Assembly: GCA_031286065.1 (NCBI GenBank)
Contig: JAITUZ010000033.1
Span: forward strand, 35,801 to 99,800
Direction of reading: 5' to 3'
Origin: Candidatus Methanimicrococcus odontotermitis
GTDB taxonomy: Archaea; Halobacteriota; Methanosarcinia; Methanosarcinales; Methanosarcinaceae
DNA length: 64,000 nucleotides
The position numbers and the translations under genes are program-made. Shown here piece after piece: positions 48,701 through 56,621 of the stretch. The notes under the pieces are model-generated. The model was given only the letters and a program-made list of their open reading frames with translations, did not search any database and was not told the origin of the DNA. Position 1 is the stretch's first letter, and each line of letters begins with the position of its first letter.

Positions 48701-51254
48701 CAAGAGACGGGAGGTCGCTGCTCCAAACGCGAAGAATATTGCTGAGCTGCTTTGCCGTAAGCGTCTCCCGAAATACTTTTTCTGCCGCCGCTCGTTCAAA
48801 TTTCCGTTTCAAAGGAATTTTTACAGCGTCCGGTTCATCGGGTTCTTCCGCTTTTATGAGCCCGCCGCCTTCTTCGAAATTATCGGGCGCGGCGATTTCA
48901 ATTTTGGATTCATTTTCCGGCAGGATTTCTTTCACGCTTTTTTCATTGAAGAATAAATCGGGGTCGGCGCCGACACTGTTCACCAGTTTTATCAGCGCGG
49001 CATCCAAATATTCCTGCTCCTTTCGGATTTTTTCAACAGCCTCTTCCAACACCGAGCCGTTAATACCGCGTTCGATACAGGCATACGTCTCGTCTGTCAC
49101 GTTGCCGCCGCTTTCTAAAACATCAAAGAGGACGATCCAGTCGTAGAAAGCGTCCAGTCTTTGGGGGTCGGCGCGTCCGGCTTCCCAGTGACTGCCGAAA
49201 AGAAGCAATGCTTTCTGCTTGGCGTTTTCAAGTTCGCGTTCCAAATCATTGAATTCCTGAACAAGCAAAACATCTTTTTTGATATCCGCGTCACTTTTGA
49301 CGGCGCGTTTAATGTAACACTCTGAAATTTTCGTTTTGGAATCTTTAAAGCCGCCGTCCATGAATTTCATGATTTTTCCGGCTTTTTTCAAATAAGTATC
49401 GATATCTTCTTCAAAAATCCGCGATGTAAAAATTTCTTCGATCCGCTGTTCTAATTCATTGCGCCGGCGGGCTTTTTTTATCAATTCTTTCTGCGCGCCG
49501 CGCTCTTTGACGCTTTGATTTTTCAAAACGTTCCGGCTGATTTTAGGCGCGTTTTTGAATGTTTCTATGCTCCCGGTAAATTGTTCCAAATTGTTGAGTG
49601 ACGCGGGCGGGTTCAGTCCTGTTTCCGAAACGATCACGTCAACGCTTTCGCTGATGATTTCGGACCAGCGGGACGCGTCTTCCAAAACGCGTTCAATCTC
49701 CTGCAAATCGGGCGGCAGAATAATTCCCGGACGAACATCCCGCCACGGGTTTTCTTTCACGCCGCCGATGCTCGGAAGCGCGTCTCCGATTTTCTCAAGA
49801 ATTGAAACCGCTTCCGCCCATTGTTTTCTGTCCCATCTTTCCGGAGACTTGAATTCGATGTGCGCCATTTTCCTTTTGTTGATGTTGAAATAGTGCGTGA
49901 CGTCTTCGCGGATGCCGTAAATATCATAGACGGTGTGGCCGATCGGGCCGACGGTTTGACTGAGCGTTTTTGAGTATTCGTTTAATTCGTATTTGAGATT
50001 TTCAAGCTCGGCCAAATCTTGCGCGTAATTTTTCTCGGCCGGCGGCTGGCGTTTCAAAGTTCGTTCCAGTTCATCCAATACGGCTTTTTTTTGCGCTTTG
50101 TGGCTGTGGATTTCCAGGACCAAATCGCCCAAACCGGCCGCGTCCAGTCTTTTCTTAACGACCTGAAGCGCCGCCATTTTTTCACTGACGAACAAAACGC
50201 TTTTGCCGCTCATGAGAAGTTCGGCGATCAAATTGGTGATCGTTTGAGATTTTCCGGTCCCGGGCGGACCTTCAACGACCAAATTCCGGCCGGCTTTGAC
50301 ATCTTCAATCACGGAAATCTGAGAGGAGTCGGCGTTGACAATATGATAAACGGAATCCGTGCTTAATTTTAAATCGACCTCATTTTCGGAAAAGCCGCCG
50401 CCGTCGTTTTCAGCGGACGGATTGAAAACCTGATTGATCAGGGGATGCGTTTCCGGACCCTGCCCTTCCGGCCAGATTTTCGGATCAAGGTCTTTATACA
50501 TCACGAATTTCTTAAAATCGTAGAAATCGATATTTGCTTCTCTAATGATCGCCCAATCCTTTTTTTCAGAAATCAAGTCATCGACGGCTTTAAGATAAAA
50601 CTCGACGGCGCCTTTATCATCGGCGCCGAAAAATTCGGGCAGTTCCAAGTCAAATTCCATGAGTTTCGCTTTCAGCGTAATAGACGCGAAAATATCGCCG
50701 CCGGTCCATTGAACGATAAATCTTCGTTTCGGGCCGACACGTTTGAATTGCACCGGAATCAAAATCAAAGGCGCTTTGAATGATTTTTTAGAGCCGTCGG
50801 TCCATTGAAGAAACCCGGCCGCCAAATACAAAATCGGATAGCCCTGTTCTTCAAAAACGGCGATGGATTGATTATTCGTATAAAAAAGGCGTTCTTCCAA
50901 TTCATCGGCATGGTACGGCGTTTCCAGACCGACGGCGGCGCTTCCTTCTCCTTCCGTTTTCTTCAGCAGATTTTTTAAAAATCCGGAGTCTTCGTCCTCC
51001 TCCAAAGAGACGGCGTCCGCTGCATTTTCCTTCCCTGCTTTTGTATTTTTAACGGCATTGGGGTCGGCTTTAAACCGCATCGTTTTTTCTTGGATGACTA
51101 AAATATCGTAAATTTCAACGATGTTTTCGTTTTTAATCTCAACCGTTCTTCTTTTTGACGGTTTGTAATTCAACAGATTATTGTTTAAAGATAAGTCCAG
51201 CAGTTTTTGTCTGAGAAGTTCGAGTTCTAATTTAACGTCAACCATGAATGACAC
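45798..51254 (-). CDS. DUF4011-helicase-nuclease (Vsr-like)-DUF3320 multidomain protein
   Basis: 1818 residues. N-terminal DUF4011 (KLLDLSLNNNLLNYKPSKRR). Superfamily I helicase: Walker A VEGPPGTGKSQT near 331, Walker B VVIFDEASQ near 1016, then GDSKQLPPTTFF, ETIQGDERDVIF and LNVLFTRAREKC. A Vsr/MTES_1575-type PD-(D/E)xK nuclease near 1320-1420 (YKMDIAVV, GIETDGPQYF, GWQLCRVWSTDW). An extraordinary Glu/Thr-rich linker near 1450-1600, then a C-terminal DUF3320-like winged-helix region. This architecture is that of single-protein defence candidates, as I recall including Hhe (DUF4011-helicase-Vsr). The likely role is phage or plasmid defence. It stands alone. Confidence 0.9.
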   Translation of the reverse strand: MSFMVDVKLELELLRQKLLDLSLNNNLLNYKPSKRRTVEIKNENIVEIYDILVIQEKTMRFKADPNAVKNTKAGKENAADAVSLEEDEDSGFLKNLLKKTEGEGSAAVGLETPYHADELEERLFYTNNQSIAVFEEQGYPILYLAAGFLQWTDGSKKSFKAPLILIPVQFKRVGPKRRFIVQWTGGDIFASITLKAKLMEFDLELPEFFGADDKGAVEFYLKAVDDLISEKKDWAIIREANIDFYDFKKFVMYKDLDPKIWPEGQGPETHPLINQVFNPSAENDGGGFSENEVDLKLSTDSVYHIVNADSSQISVIEDVKAGRNLVVEGPPGTGKSQTITNLIAELLMSGKSVLFVSEKMAALQVVKKRLDAAGLGDLVLEIHSHKAQKKAVLDELERTLKRQPPAEKNYAQDLAELENLKYELNEYSKTLSQTVGPIGHTVYDIYGIREDVTHYFNINKRKMAHIEFKSPERWDRKQWAEAVSILEKIGDALPSIGGVKENPWRDVRPGIILPPDLQEIERVLEDASRWSEIISESVDVIVSETGLNPPASLNNLEQFTGSIETFKNAPKISRNVLKNQSVKERGAQKELIKKARRRNELEQRIEEIFTSRIFEEDIDTYLKKAGKIMKFMDGGFKDSKTKISECYIKRAVKSDADIKKDVLLVQEFNDLERELENAKQKALLLFGSHWEAGRADPQRLDAFYDWIVLFDVLESGGNVTDETYACIERGINGSVLEEAVEKIRKEQEYLDAALIKLVNSVGADPDLFFNEKSVKEILPENESKIEIAAPDNFEEGGGLIKAEEPDEPDAVKIPLKRKFERAAAEKVFRETLTAKQLSNILRVWSSDLPSLVLWSQFLLYREKCLETVAAPMILSINENEVLPEDLVPAFKGNYADGVLRAEFMKKRVLSTFIKEVHENKIHKFSELDEKVIVKNRERVNAEIYRRMPQIYVGASRESEAGILLNEFNKKKAHMPIRRLMSNAGGLIQKIKPCFMMSSLSIAQYLEPQNTSFDVVIFDEASQVRPEDALGALLRGRRVVVMGDSKQLPPTTFFENMMEAEEEYNEDGSFYSDVESVLNICKRSFPYKTLRWHYRSRHESLIAVSNNEFYGNHLYVYPSPLHEDKNTGLQFRHVRNSVYERGKTGVNREEARVVAQEVMRHFIQFPDKTLMVGTFNVKQQEAIQKEVESLVKSSPGFEKYFTNEKGENFMVKNIETIQGDERDVIFVSIGFGFDQEGRLSKNFGPLNRDGGERRLNVLFTRAREKCVIFSNFTSADLHAGDDDPAGLRVLKSFLEYAETKSFVSKTPDYEPDEVTFDESVAVFLRENGFTIHQKIGCAGYKMDIAVVNEELLGHYIIGIETDGPQYFNSRVARDRDRLRNDVLTGLGWQLCRVWSTDWYLNPQKAKKNLLDAIEKAKESAKKIEAPVQFEFDEEEVTVTVTDEKEIEKMIQIINEREAQSRRKAKERSEAAEKTAEMKDAPEKTDEETRTTAAETETAAEEINTVEESAAEEETVTEPEETPEMIQEETPIIEESTETAEETETAAEPQETVSEPADEEIVEFRPEKEKPVKPKKEKAVKSAQEPENEPAAGNSDDTGSSGPEDHDADDEYDLLFGDIRKMPADITDEQIFDVGPLIQDGIPTYVPYSKIDLPSTENLLEIPRHKMEHEIVEIVSHEGPVHKEQLILEIKQRCDTKRLTKAMRDMIIHEISSAEKSNYIRVRGNFLWPVKVKGCIVRKREGDLLNIDWISEDEILQAAVYVLKTQYSTPLDQLVKRASQIFGFKIMRPAVKEKIESVINKAAADGRIVSLPNGKIYLDE

Positions 51255-51414
51255 CTTCCCTGAGGGACGATTGATTTATCTGCCGCCGCCGATTTAAAAA
51301 GCAGTGAAACGTATTTTCCTGTTCCGTTTATCGTTTCGGTTTTTAAGAATAAAAGAATAGAGAAATGCTTCTATATAAGGTTTGTTTCAAAAACCTTTGC
51401 GGGGAAAACAGCTT

Positions 51415-52545
51415 TCATTTCTCGGCAGCAAATGCCGCCGCTTTTTCCAGCTCTTTTGGGATGTCGAGTCCCTGCGGGCATTTCGGCAGACAAGCGCCGC
51501 ATTTCGTACAGTTGTGCGCCTGCCTGTTTTCACCGATTTGAGAATACTCGGCGAGAAATTCATTTTTATCCGTGCCGCCGCGGGCAAAAAACTGATTATA
51601 TTTGTCAAACACTTTGGGGATATGAACGCCTGACGGGCACTCCATACAATAGCGGCAGTAGGTGCACGGGATTTCAAAAGAGGCTTGGTATTCCTTGACC
51701 GCTTTTTCAATCGTTTCATATTCGCTTTCGTTCAGCGGACGGAAAGGACTCGTTGTCTTAACGTTGTCTTTGAGCTGTTCCATGTCAGACATGCCGCTGA
51801 GAACGGTCAGAACATTTGGAAGCGTCGCTGCATATCGAATCGCCCATGAAGCGAGACTTGCGTCCGAATCGGCGCCGATCAAAATGTTTCTCGCTTTTTC
51901 GGAAAGCGTGACCAAAGAACCGCCGCGGACAGGTTCCATAACGATTGCCGGAATCTTTCTTTTCTCCAGGATTTCATACTGGCGTTTGGCGTTTTGGACC
52001 GTCCAGTCCAGATAATTCAGCTGGATCTGAACAAAATCCCATTCGTGCCGATCTAAAATCCGTTCTAAAACATCGGGGCCGTCATGGAATGAAAAACCGA
52101 TAAAACGAATTTTATTTTCCGCTTGTTTTTGTTTCAAAAAACCGTAAATATCCAGCTTTTCGGAGATTTCAAAATTTTCCGTGTTGAGATTGTGGATCAA
52201 ATAAAAATCAAAATAATCCGTTTTGCATTTCTGAAGCTGCTCTTCAAAGATCCGGTTCAGATCCTTTTTTGTTTCGGCCATCCAAGGCGGCATTTTGGTC
52301 GCCAGATAATAACTGCCGCGCGGATATTTTAAAAGCGCGCCGCCGATGAAAGTTTCGGATTCGCCGCCGTGATACATATACGCCGTATCAAAATAGTTGA
52401 CGCCGCTTTTGATCGCGTCATCAACCATTTCTCGGGCGGTTTTGGAATCGATCTGATACGTTTCTTCAGCCGAGCGCGGCAGACGCATCGTCCCGAACCC
52501 GAGAAGAGAGATTTTTTCTTTATTTTTGAACAGCCGTGTTTCCAT
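51415..52545 (-). CDS. Aldo/keto reductase with C-terminal ferredoxin-like domain
   Basis: 376 residues. TIM-barrel aldo/keto reductase: GFGTMRLP, the Asp/Tyr pair in YFDTAYMYHGGESE, catalytic Lys in LATKMP and YLIHNL. The C-terminal extension carries two cysteine motifs for [4Fe-4S] clusters, CTYCRYCMECP and CTKCGACLPKCP. Family members probably use ferredoxin-like electron supply; substrate unknown. It lies 52 bp after the chaperonin gene on the same strand and may share its transcript. Confidence 0.93.
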   Translation of the reverse strand: METRLFKNKEKISLLGFGTMRLPRSAEETYQIDSKTAREMVDDAIKSGVNYFDTAYMYHGGESETFIGGALLKYPRGSYYLATKMPPWMAETKKDLNRIFEEQLQKCKTDYFDFYLIHNLNTENFEISEKLDIYGFLKQKQAENKIRFIGFSFHDGPDVLERILDRHEWDFVQIQLNYLDWTVQNAKRQYEILEKRKIPAIVMEPVRGGSLVTLSEKARNILIGADSDASLASWAIRYAATLPNVLTVLSGMSDMEQLKDNVKTTSPFRPLNESEYETIEKAVKEYQASFEIPCTYCRYCMECPSGVHIPKVFDKYNQFFARGGTDKNEFLAEYSQIGENRQAHNCTKCGACLPKCPQGLDIPKELEKAAAFAAEK

Positions 52546-52597
52546 GACTTCATTTTATATTTTCGGTGTATAAAAATGCTCGCCGAGTTTTGGCTCA

Positions 52598-54214
52598 TCA
52601 CCGTTTCCGCAAAATCTCATCCACTCTTAAAATGTTCACGACCGTTTCTGTCGCGGCGACCAGCGCGTATTTTTTGACGGTCGCGCAATCGTAAACCTCG
52701 GGCGCATTGCCGATAACGTGCCGGGAAAGATCCAATCGGGCGTCAATACCGTCTTCTTGCATAGAAGACAAATCAATCATGGCATCCGTCACATCCATAC
52801 CGATATTCGACGCGAGTGTTTTGGCAAGGCTTTCAACAGCGTCCGCGAATGCGGTAATGACCGGCTGCTCTTTGCCGTCGGCGGTATTCGCGTAGATCCG
52901 AAGCGCGCGGGAGAGGAAATATTCCGTTCCGCCGGCGCCGGTCACGACAAACGGATTTTTGACCAGCAAGGCGGCGTTGTTAAGAGCGTCATCCGCGGCT
53001 TCTTCGATTTTTCCGAGACCGTATTTCATAGGCTCGCGAATCAAAACAGTTATGACCGGCCGGTTATCGGCTTTCATGAAAGCGAATGTTTCATAACGCT
53101 TTTTAACAACGCGGATGTCATCGGCGGTGCCGAGGGAACGGTTCATATCTTCCGCGCTGTCATTAATTTTCATAAATTCGGCACCGGTCGCTGTTGAAAT
53201 ATATTCCATGTCTTTAAGTTTCAGCCGTTTATAAACGAGGATCTTTTGTCTTGCCAAAGCCTCTTCTATATGGAAATCCATATCTCCTTCACAAAAAACA
53301 AGAGTGGCGCCGCTTTCTATGATTTTTTCAGCGTAGGCGCAAGCGGCCGCTTTTCGGGCGTTTTTGAATTCAAAAACGGTTTGGGGGTCATCAATGCGGA
53401 CAGAATGCTGCGGATTGACATAACCGCTTTCCGGCTTCACGTCATTTCGGAGCAGCAAAACCGCCGGATTTTGAAGATATTTCGGCATATCGTCTCGCGC
53501 CGGCGTTTCATCCAGGATGATGCCGGAAAAAGAAATGATTTCAGGGGCACCGGCTTTTTTCAATATTTTGACATTCTTTTCCAAATCCAAAAATGACCGG
53601 CCTGTCTGAGCGTCCAATTCCAAAACCGCCTGAAGCATCGCTTCTGACAATCTGTCCGCCTGTTCTTCCAAAATGCCTTTGCTGAAAGCGGCGGATTTGA
53701 CGGCAGAAAGTATCATCGCGTCATTCGCTTCTTCGGCAACGAATTCCGTCATCTCGTACGCTTTACCCATCGCCGCTTCATACCCGCGGGCAATGACTGA
53801 CGGATGGATCTTTTTGCGGAGCAGCGGCAGCGCATTCTTCAGGAGACTGCACGCCAGCAAAAGAGCCGTTTTTGTTCCGTCGCCGCAGGCTTTGTCCATG
53901 GACTGACCCAGCCGCTTCAGAGAAACGGCGACCGGATGAAGAAGATCGATTTCTTTGAGAATCGTTTTGCCGTCGCTTGTCATATAAACATCGCCGGCCG
54001 GGCCGTAAATGAGTTTATTCATGCCGCAGGGGCCAAAAGAGGATGCCAGCATTTCACGGATATCCGTTACCATTGTCTCAATATGAAACAGCAGCTGATC
54101 ATCTTCAACCGAGCCATCGACAGCAACGCGTTCTCTGATTCGGCGAACAAGTTCGTCCGTCTCCTCTGTCATTGAATTCCTGCCCGGCATCGGGCGTATC
54201 ATAGGCGCAGACAT
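52598..54214 (-). CDS. Divergent group II chaperonin (thermosome-like)
   Basis: 538 residues, full Hsp60/TCP-1 length. Recognisable: SFGPCGMNKLIYGPAGDVYMTSDGKTIL (canonical form has GP.GMDKM...GD..ITNDG), the ATPase loop GDGTKTALLLA (usually GDGTTTA), and GAGGTEYFL near the C-terminus (usually GGGA.E). The usual Gly-rich C-terminal tail is missing. It resembles the divergent Hsp60-type paralogues of Methanosarcina rather than the housekeeping thermosome subunits. It starts 5 bp after the hydantoinase-like gene, so the two are co-transcribed. A client-specific chaperone is plausible. Confidence 0.9.
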   Translation of the reverse strand: MSAPMIRPMPGRNSMTEETDELVRRIRERVAVDGSVEDDQLLFHIETMVTDIREMLASSFGPCGMNKLIYGPAGDVYMTSDGKTILKEIDLLHPVAVSLKRLGQSMDKACGDGTKTALLLACSLLKNALPLLRKKIHPSVIARGYEAAMGKAYEMTEFVAEEANDAMILSAVKSAAFSKGILEEQADRLSEAMLQAVLELDAQTGRSFLDLEKNVKILKKAGAPEIISFSGIILDETPARDDMPKYLQNPAVLLLRNDVKPESGYVNPQHSVRIDDPQTVFEFKNARKAAACAYAEKIIESGATLVFCEGDMDFHIEEALARQKILVYKRLKLKDMEYISTATGAEFMKINDSAEDMNRSLGTADDIRVVKKRYETFAFMKADNRPVITVLIREPMKYGLGKIEEAADDALNNAALLVKNPFVVTGAGGTEYFLSRALRIYANTADGKEQPVITAFADAVESLAKTLASNIGMDVTDAMIDLSSMQEDGIDARLDLSRHVIGNAPEVYDCATVKKYALVAATETVVNILRVDEILRKR

Positions 54215-54219
54215 ATCCG

Positions 54220-56196
54220 TTACTTCCCTTTCCCTGTCTTTTTTATTTTCGTCATGATTTCTCGAGGCGTTCCGACACCGATTCCGAACAATTTGATTTC
54301 CAGCGGCGCGGCCGTTGAAAAGCCGGCCTGAATATCTTCCCGCTTAATTTCGATTTTGACGGCGGATCGGCGCAAGCCGTACTTTTCCATATGCGCGTAA
54401 ATCAATTCACGGATTTTGTCTTCACTCTTTAAAACAGCTTCCTCACAGGATTCATATTCATACCGGCCGGTATCGCCAAATGCGATGTAAGACAAACTTC
54501 CGAGAGTTTTTGGGCGGATGAGAATATTTGTCCGGAAAATAACATCGCCGACAAGCGCGCCGACTGCGTTTCCGACATCATAAAAATCCGGCAGAACGAC
54601 TTTTGCGTCCAAAAGCGCGCTGAACTCATCCCTGTAAGAGAGGACCGGCGCGCCGATAAGAACGATCGGCATCATGATTTTGAATTTGGAGAACGGAGAA
54701 TTCAAAACCAAATGGCTGACATCCTCCGGCCTTAAATACGGCGAAAAGAAATAAATCAGATCCGCCGCCATCTTTTCAGAAACCGAAAGCCGGACGCGCC
54801 GGCAGAATTCTTCGGGAGAGAAATCCAAATAATCCGCAAGGATCTTCGCGCCGATTTGAGCCGCTTCAACATTCCAATTGACATATGTGCCGAGAACATG
54901 CAAAGCGTCCGTTGGCGTAAATCCGATTTGGGAAACGCACCGTTTCAAAATCAGCGAATCCAGGGCCTTTGCAAACATCAGCGGATGGTCCCCCAGCTTT
55001 TCGGAAATATCATAAATGCAAGAAGGCGTTTCATGAACATCGCTGACAGCGTTTAAGACGGTTTGCTCATAAGGCGACAAGGAAACGCCGAATAAATGGG
55101 AAGACGGCGTTTTTGAAAAAAAGGCGGTCCCTTGAATCACTTGGTCCAAAATCCGTTCGGACGGAATGTCCATCGTCTTCATTTTTTCAATCAAACCGGG
55201 AGATTCGACCGCCGCCAATGAAAGCGGAATCACGCGGTGAGGGCCGAGATGAAGTCCCCGGCAGACCCAAACGTGACTGTCGCCGCCGAGCGCGGACGTG
55301 TTCATTTGTATGGCGCGGACCATCGTCTTCCAGCCGCCGACAGTCGCGCCGGTATCGCTGATCTCGGGGATTCCGTCAACGATCATGGAAATATCCGTGC
55401 TGGTGCCGCCGACATCAATTGTCACGCACGTTCTGTCGCCTGTTAAGTATGAAGCGCCGACCAAACTGGCGGCAGGACCCGAAAAGATAGATTCGACCGG
55501 ACGCAGAAGAGCTTCTTCAATGTTCACCAAAGAGCCGTCGCATTTCATGATCATTAAATCAGAATGAATTTTTTTGTCTTCCATGACGGAAAGAACAGAA
55601 CGGACAAAACGGTTCGTGACCGGAATCAATTGCGCGTTTAAAACCGCTGTCAATGTCCTTTCATAAACGCCGAGAGAACGCGACAATTCATGCCCGCAGA
55701 CAACCGGCAAATCACTCATTTCGGCGATTTTTTCTTTGATCAAAAGTTCATGTTCGGGGTTTCGAACGCTGAAAAAAGAAGAAACCGCATAAGACGCGAC
55801 CGAGTTCTTCGTGCCGCTGACAAACGCCTGAAGCGCTTCAAAATCTTTCAGCGGATCATCCAGCTCATTGCCGTCAGCGTCGTGACCGCCGCGGATTTCA
55901 AGGACATCTGAAATCGGCAAATTTCCGGAGATTGAATAGCCGATCAGGATCAATCCGCAGGGATACCCTTTTCCTTCAAGCGTCGTATTGGTCGCAAGCG
56001 TTGTTGAAACGGACGTAAATTTAATTTCCTTGAAATAAGACTCAGGCAAGCCTTCAATTGACTTTGTAATTCCGAGAACCAAGTCGGAATGTGTTGTCAG
56101 CGCTTTGTTTTTTTCAATAATTTCACCGGTCTCAAGGTCCATCAAAACAGTGTCGGTATACGTGCCGCCGGTGTCAATTCCTAATCCGAGTTTCAC
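54220..56196 (-). CDS. Hydantoinase/oxoprolinase-like (HyuA) ATPase-fold protein
   Basis: 658 residues from a GTG preceded by AGAGGGG. N-terminal Hydant_A_N motif GIDTGGTYTDTVLMD, then SVSTTLATNTTLEGKG and a central Hydantoinase_A domain with IDVGGTSTDISMI and GGWKTMVRAIQM. It has the ASKHA sugar-kinase/Hsp70 fold. Known members hydrolyse hydantoins or 5-oxoproline, but methanogen versions near methyltransferase genes have no proven substrate. Position between a corrinoid methyltransferase and a chaperonin suggests a role in methyltransferase or corrinoid maintenance (inference). Confidence 0.85.
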   Translation of the reverse strand: MKLGLGIDTGGTYTDTVLMDLETGEIIEKNKALTTHSDLVLGITKSIEGLPESYFKEIKFTSVSTTLATNTTLEGKGYPCGLILIGYSISGNLPISDVLEIRGGHDADGNELDDPLKDFEALQAFVSGTKNSVASYAVSSFFSVRNPEHELLIKEKIAEMSDLPVVCGHELSRSLGVYERTLTAVLNAQLIPVTNRFVRSVLSVMEDKKIHSDLMIMKCDGSLVNIEEALLRPVESIFSGPAASLVGASYLTGDRTCVTIDVGGTSTDISMIVDGIPEISDTGATVGGWKTMVRAIQMNTSALGGDSHVWVCRGLHLGPHRVIPLSLAAVESPGLIEKMKTMDIPSERILDQVIQGTAFFSKTPSSHLFGVSLSPYEQTVLNAVSDVHETPSCIYDISEKLGDHPLMFAKALDSLILKRCVSQIGFTPTDALHVLGTYVNWNVEAAQIGAKILADYLDFSPEEFCRRVRLSVSEKMAADLIYFFSPYLRPEDVSHLVLNSPFSKFKIMMPIVLIGAPVLSYRDEFSALLDAKVVLPDFYDVGNAVGALVGDVIFRTNILIRPKTLGSLSYIAFGDTGRYEYESCEEAVLKSEDKIRELIYAHMEKYGLRRSAVKIEIKREDIQAGFSTAAPLEIKLFGIGVGTPREIMTKIKKTGKGK

Positions 56197-56621
56197 TTGT
56201 GCCCCTCTCGCTTATTATTTATAATTATTAAGATGAGTATAATAATTATTTCTTCTTCCTGTTTTTGCAGTTTTTTGTTCCTCAAAATGACAGATGTTTT
56301 TGAAGTCTCTTATCCTATCCTCCAAACTGATTTTTCAGATATGCCGATCAAAAACAGCCGAAAAAAAAGTATCAAATACCTTTTTTCGGCTTGAAACGGA
56401 GGCAAAGGAATTCAAAAATATTTTTCCGATAAAAAGCCTTAATGTATCAGAAACAAAAGCCGCCGACAAAATCACGCAGGGCGCAGCAGAGGCGGAATGC
56501 TTGAGATCGGTGTCGGGCAGCTTTTGTTCGTTGAGTTTTACATGTTTTGGGGGGAGTCAGGCTTTTTTCGGCAAGGTGGTTAATTCCTTTTTTTGTTTTT
56601 GATCATAACAGCTTTTTAGAA
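56197..56621. other. Intergenic region after methyltransferase gene
   Basis: 425 bp between two minus-strand genes. AT-rich, likely the 3' end of the methyltransferase transcript and promoter for the hydantoinase-like gene. No gene or clear hairpin found; plus-strand ORFs here are unsupported. Confidence 0.45.
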
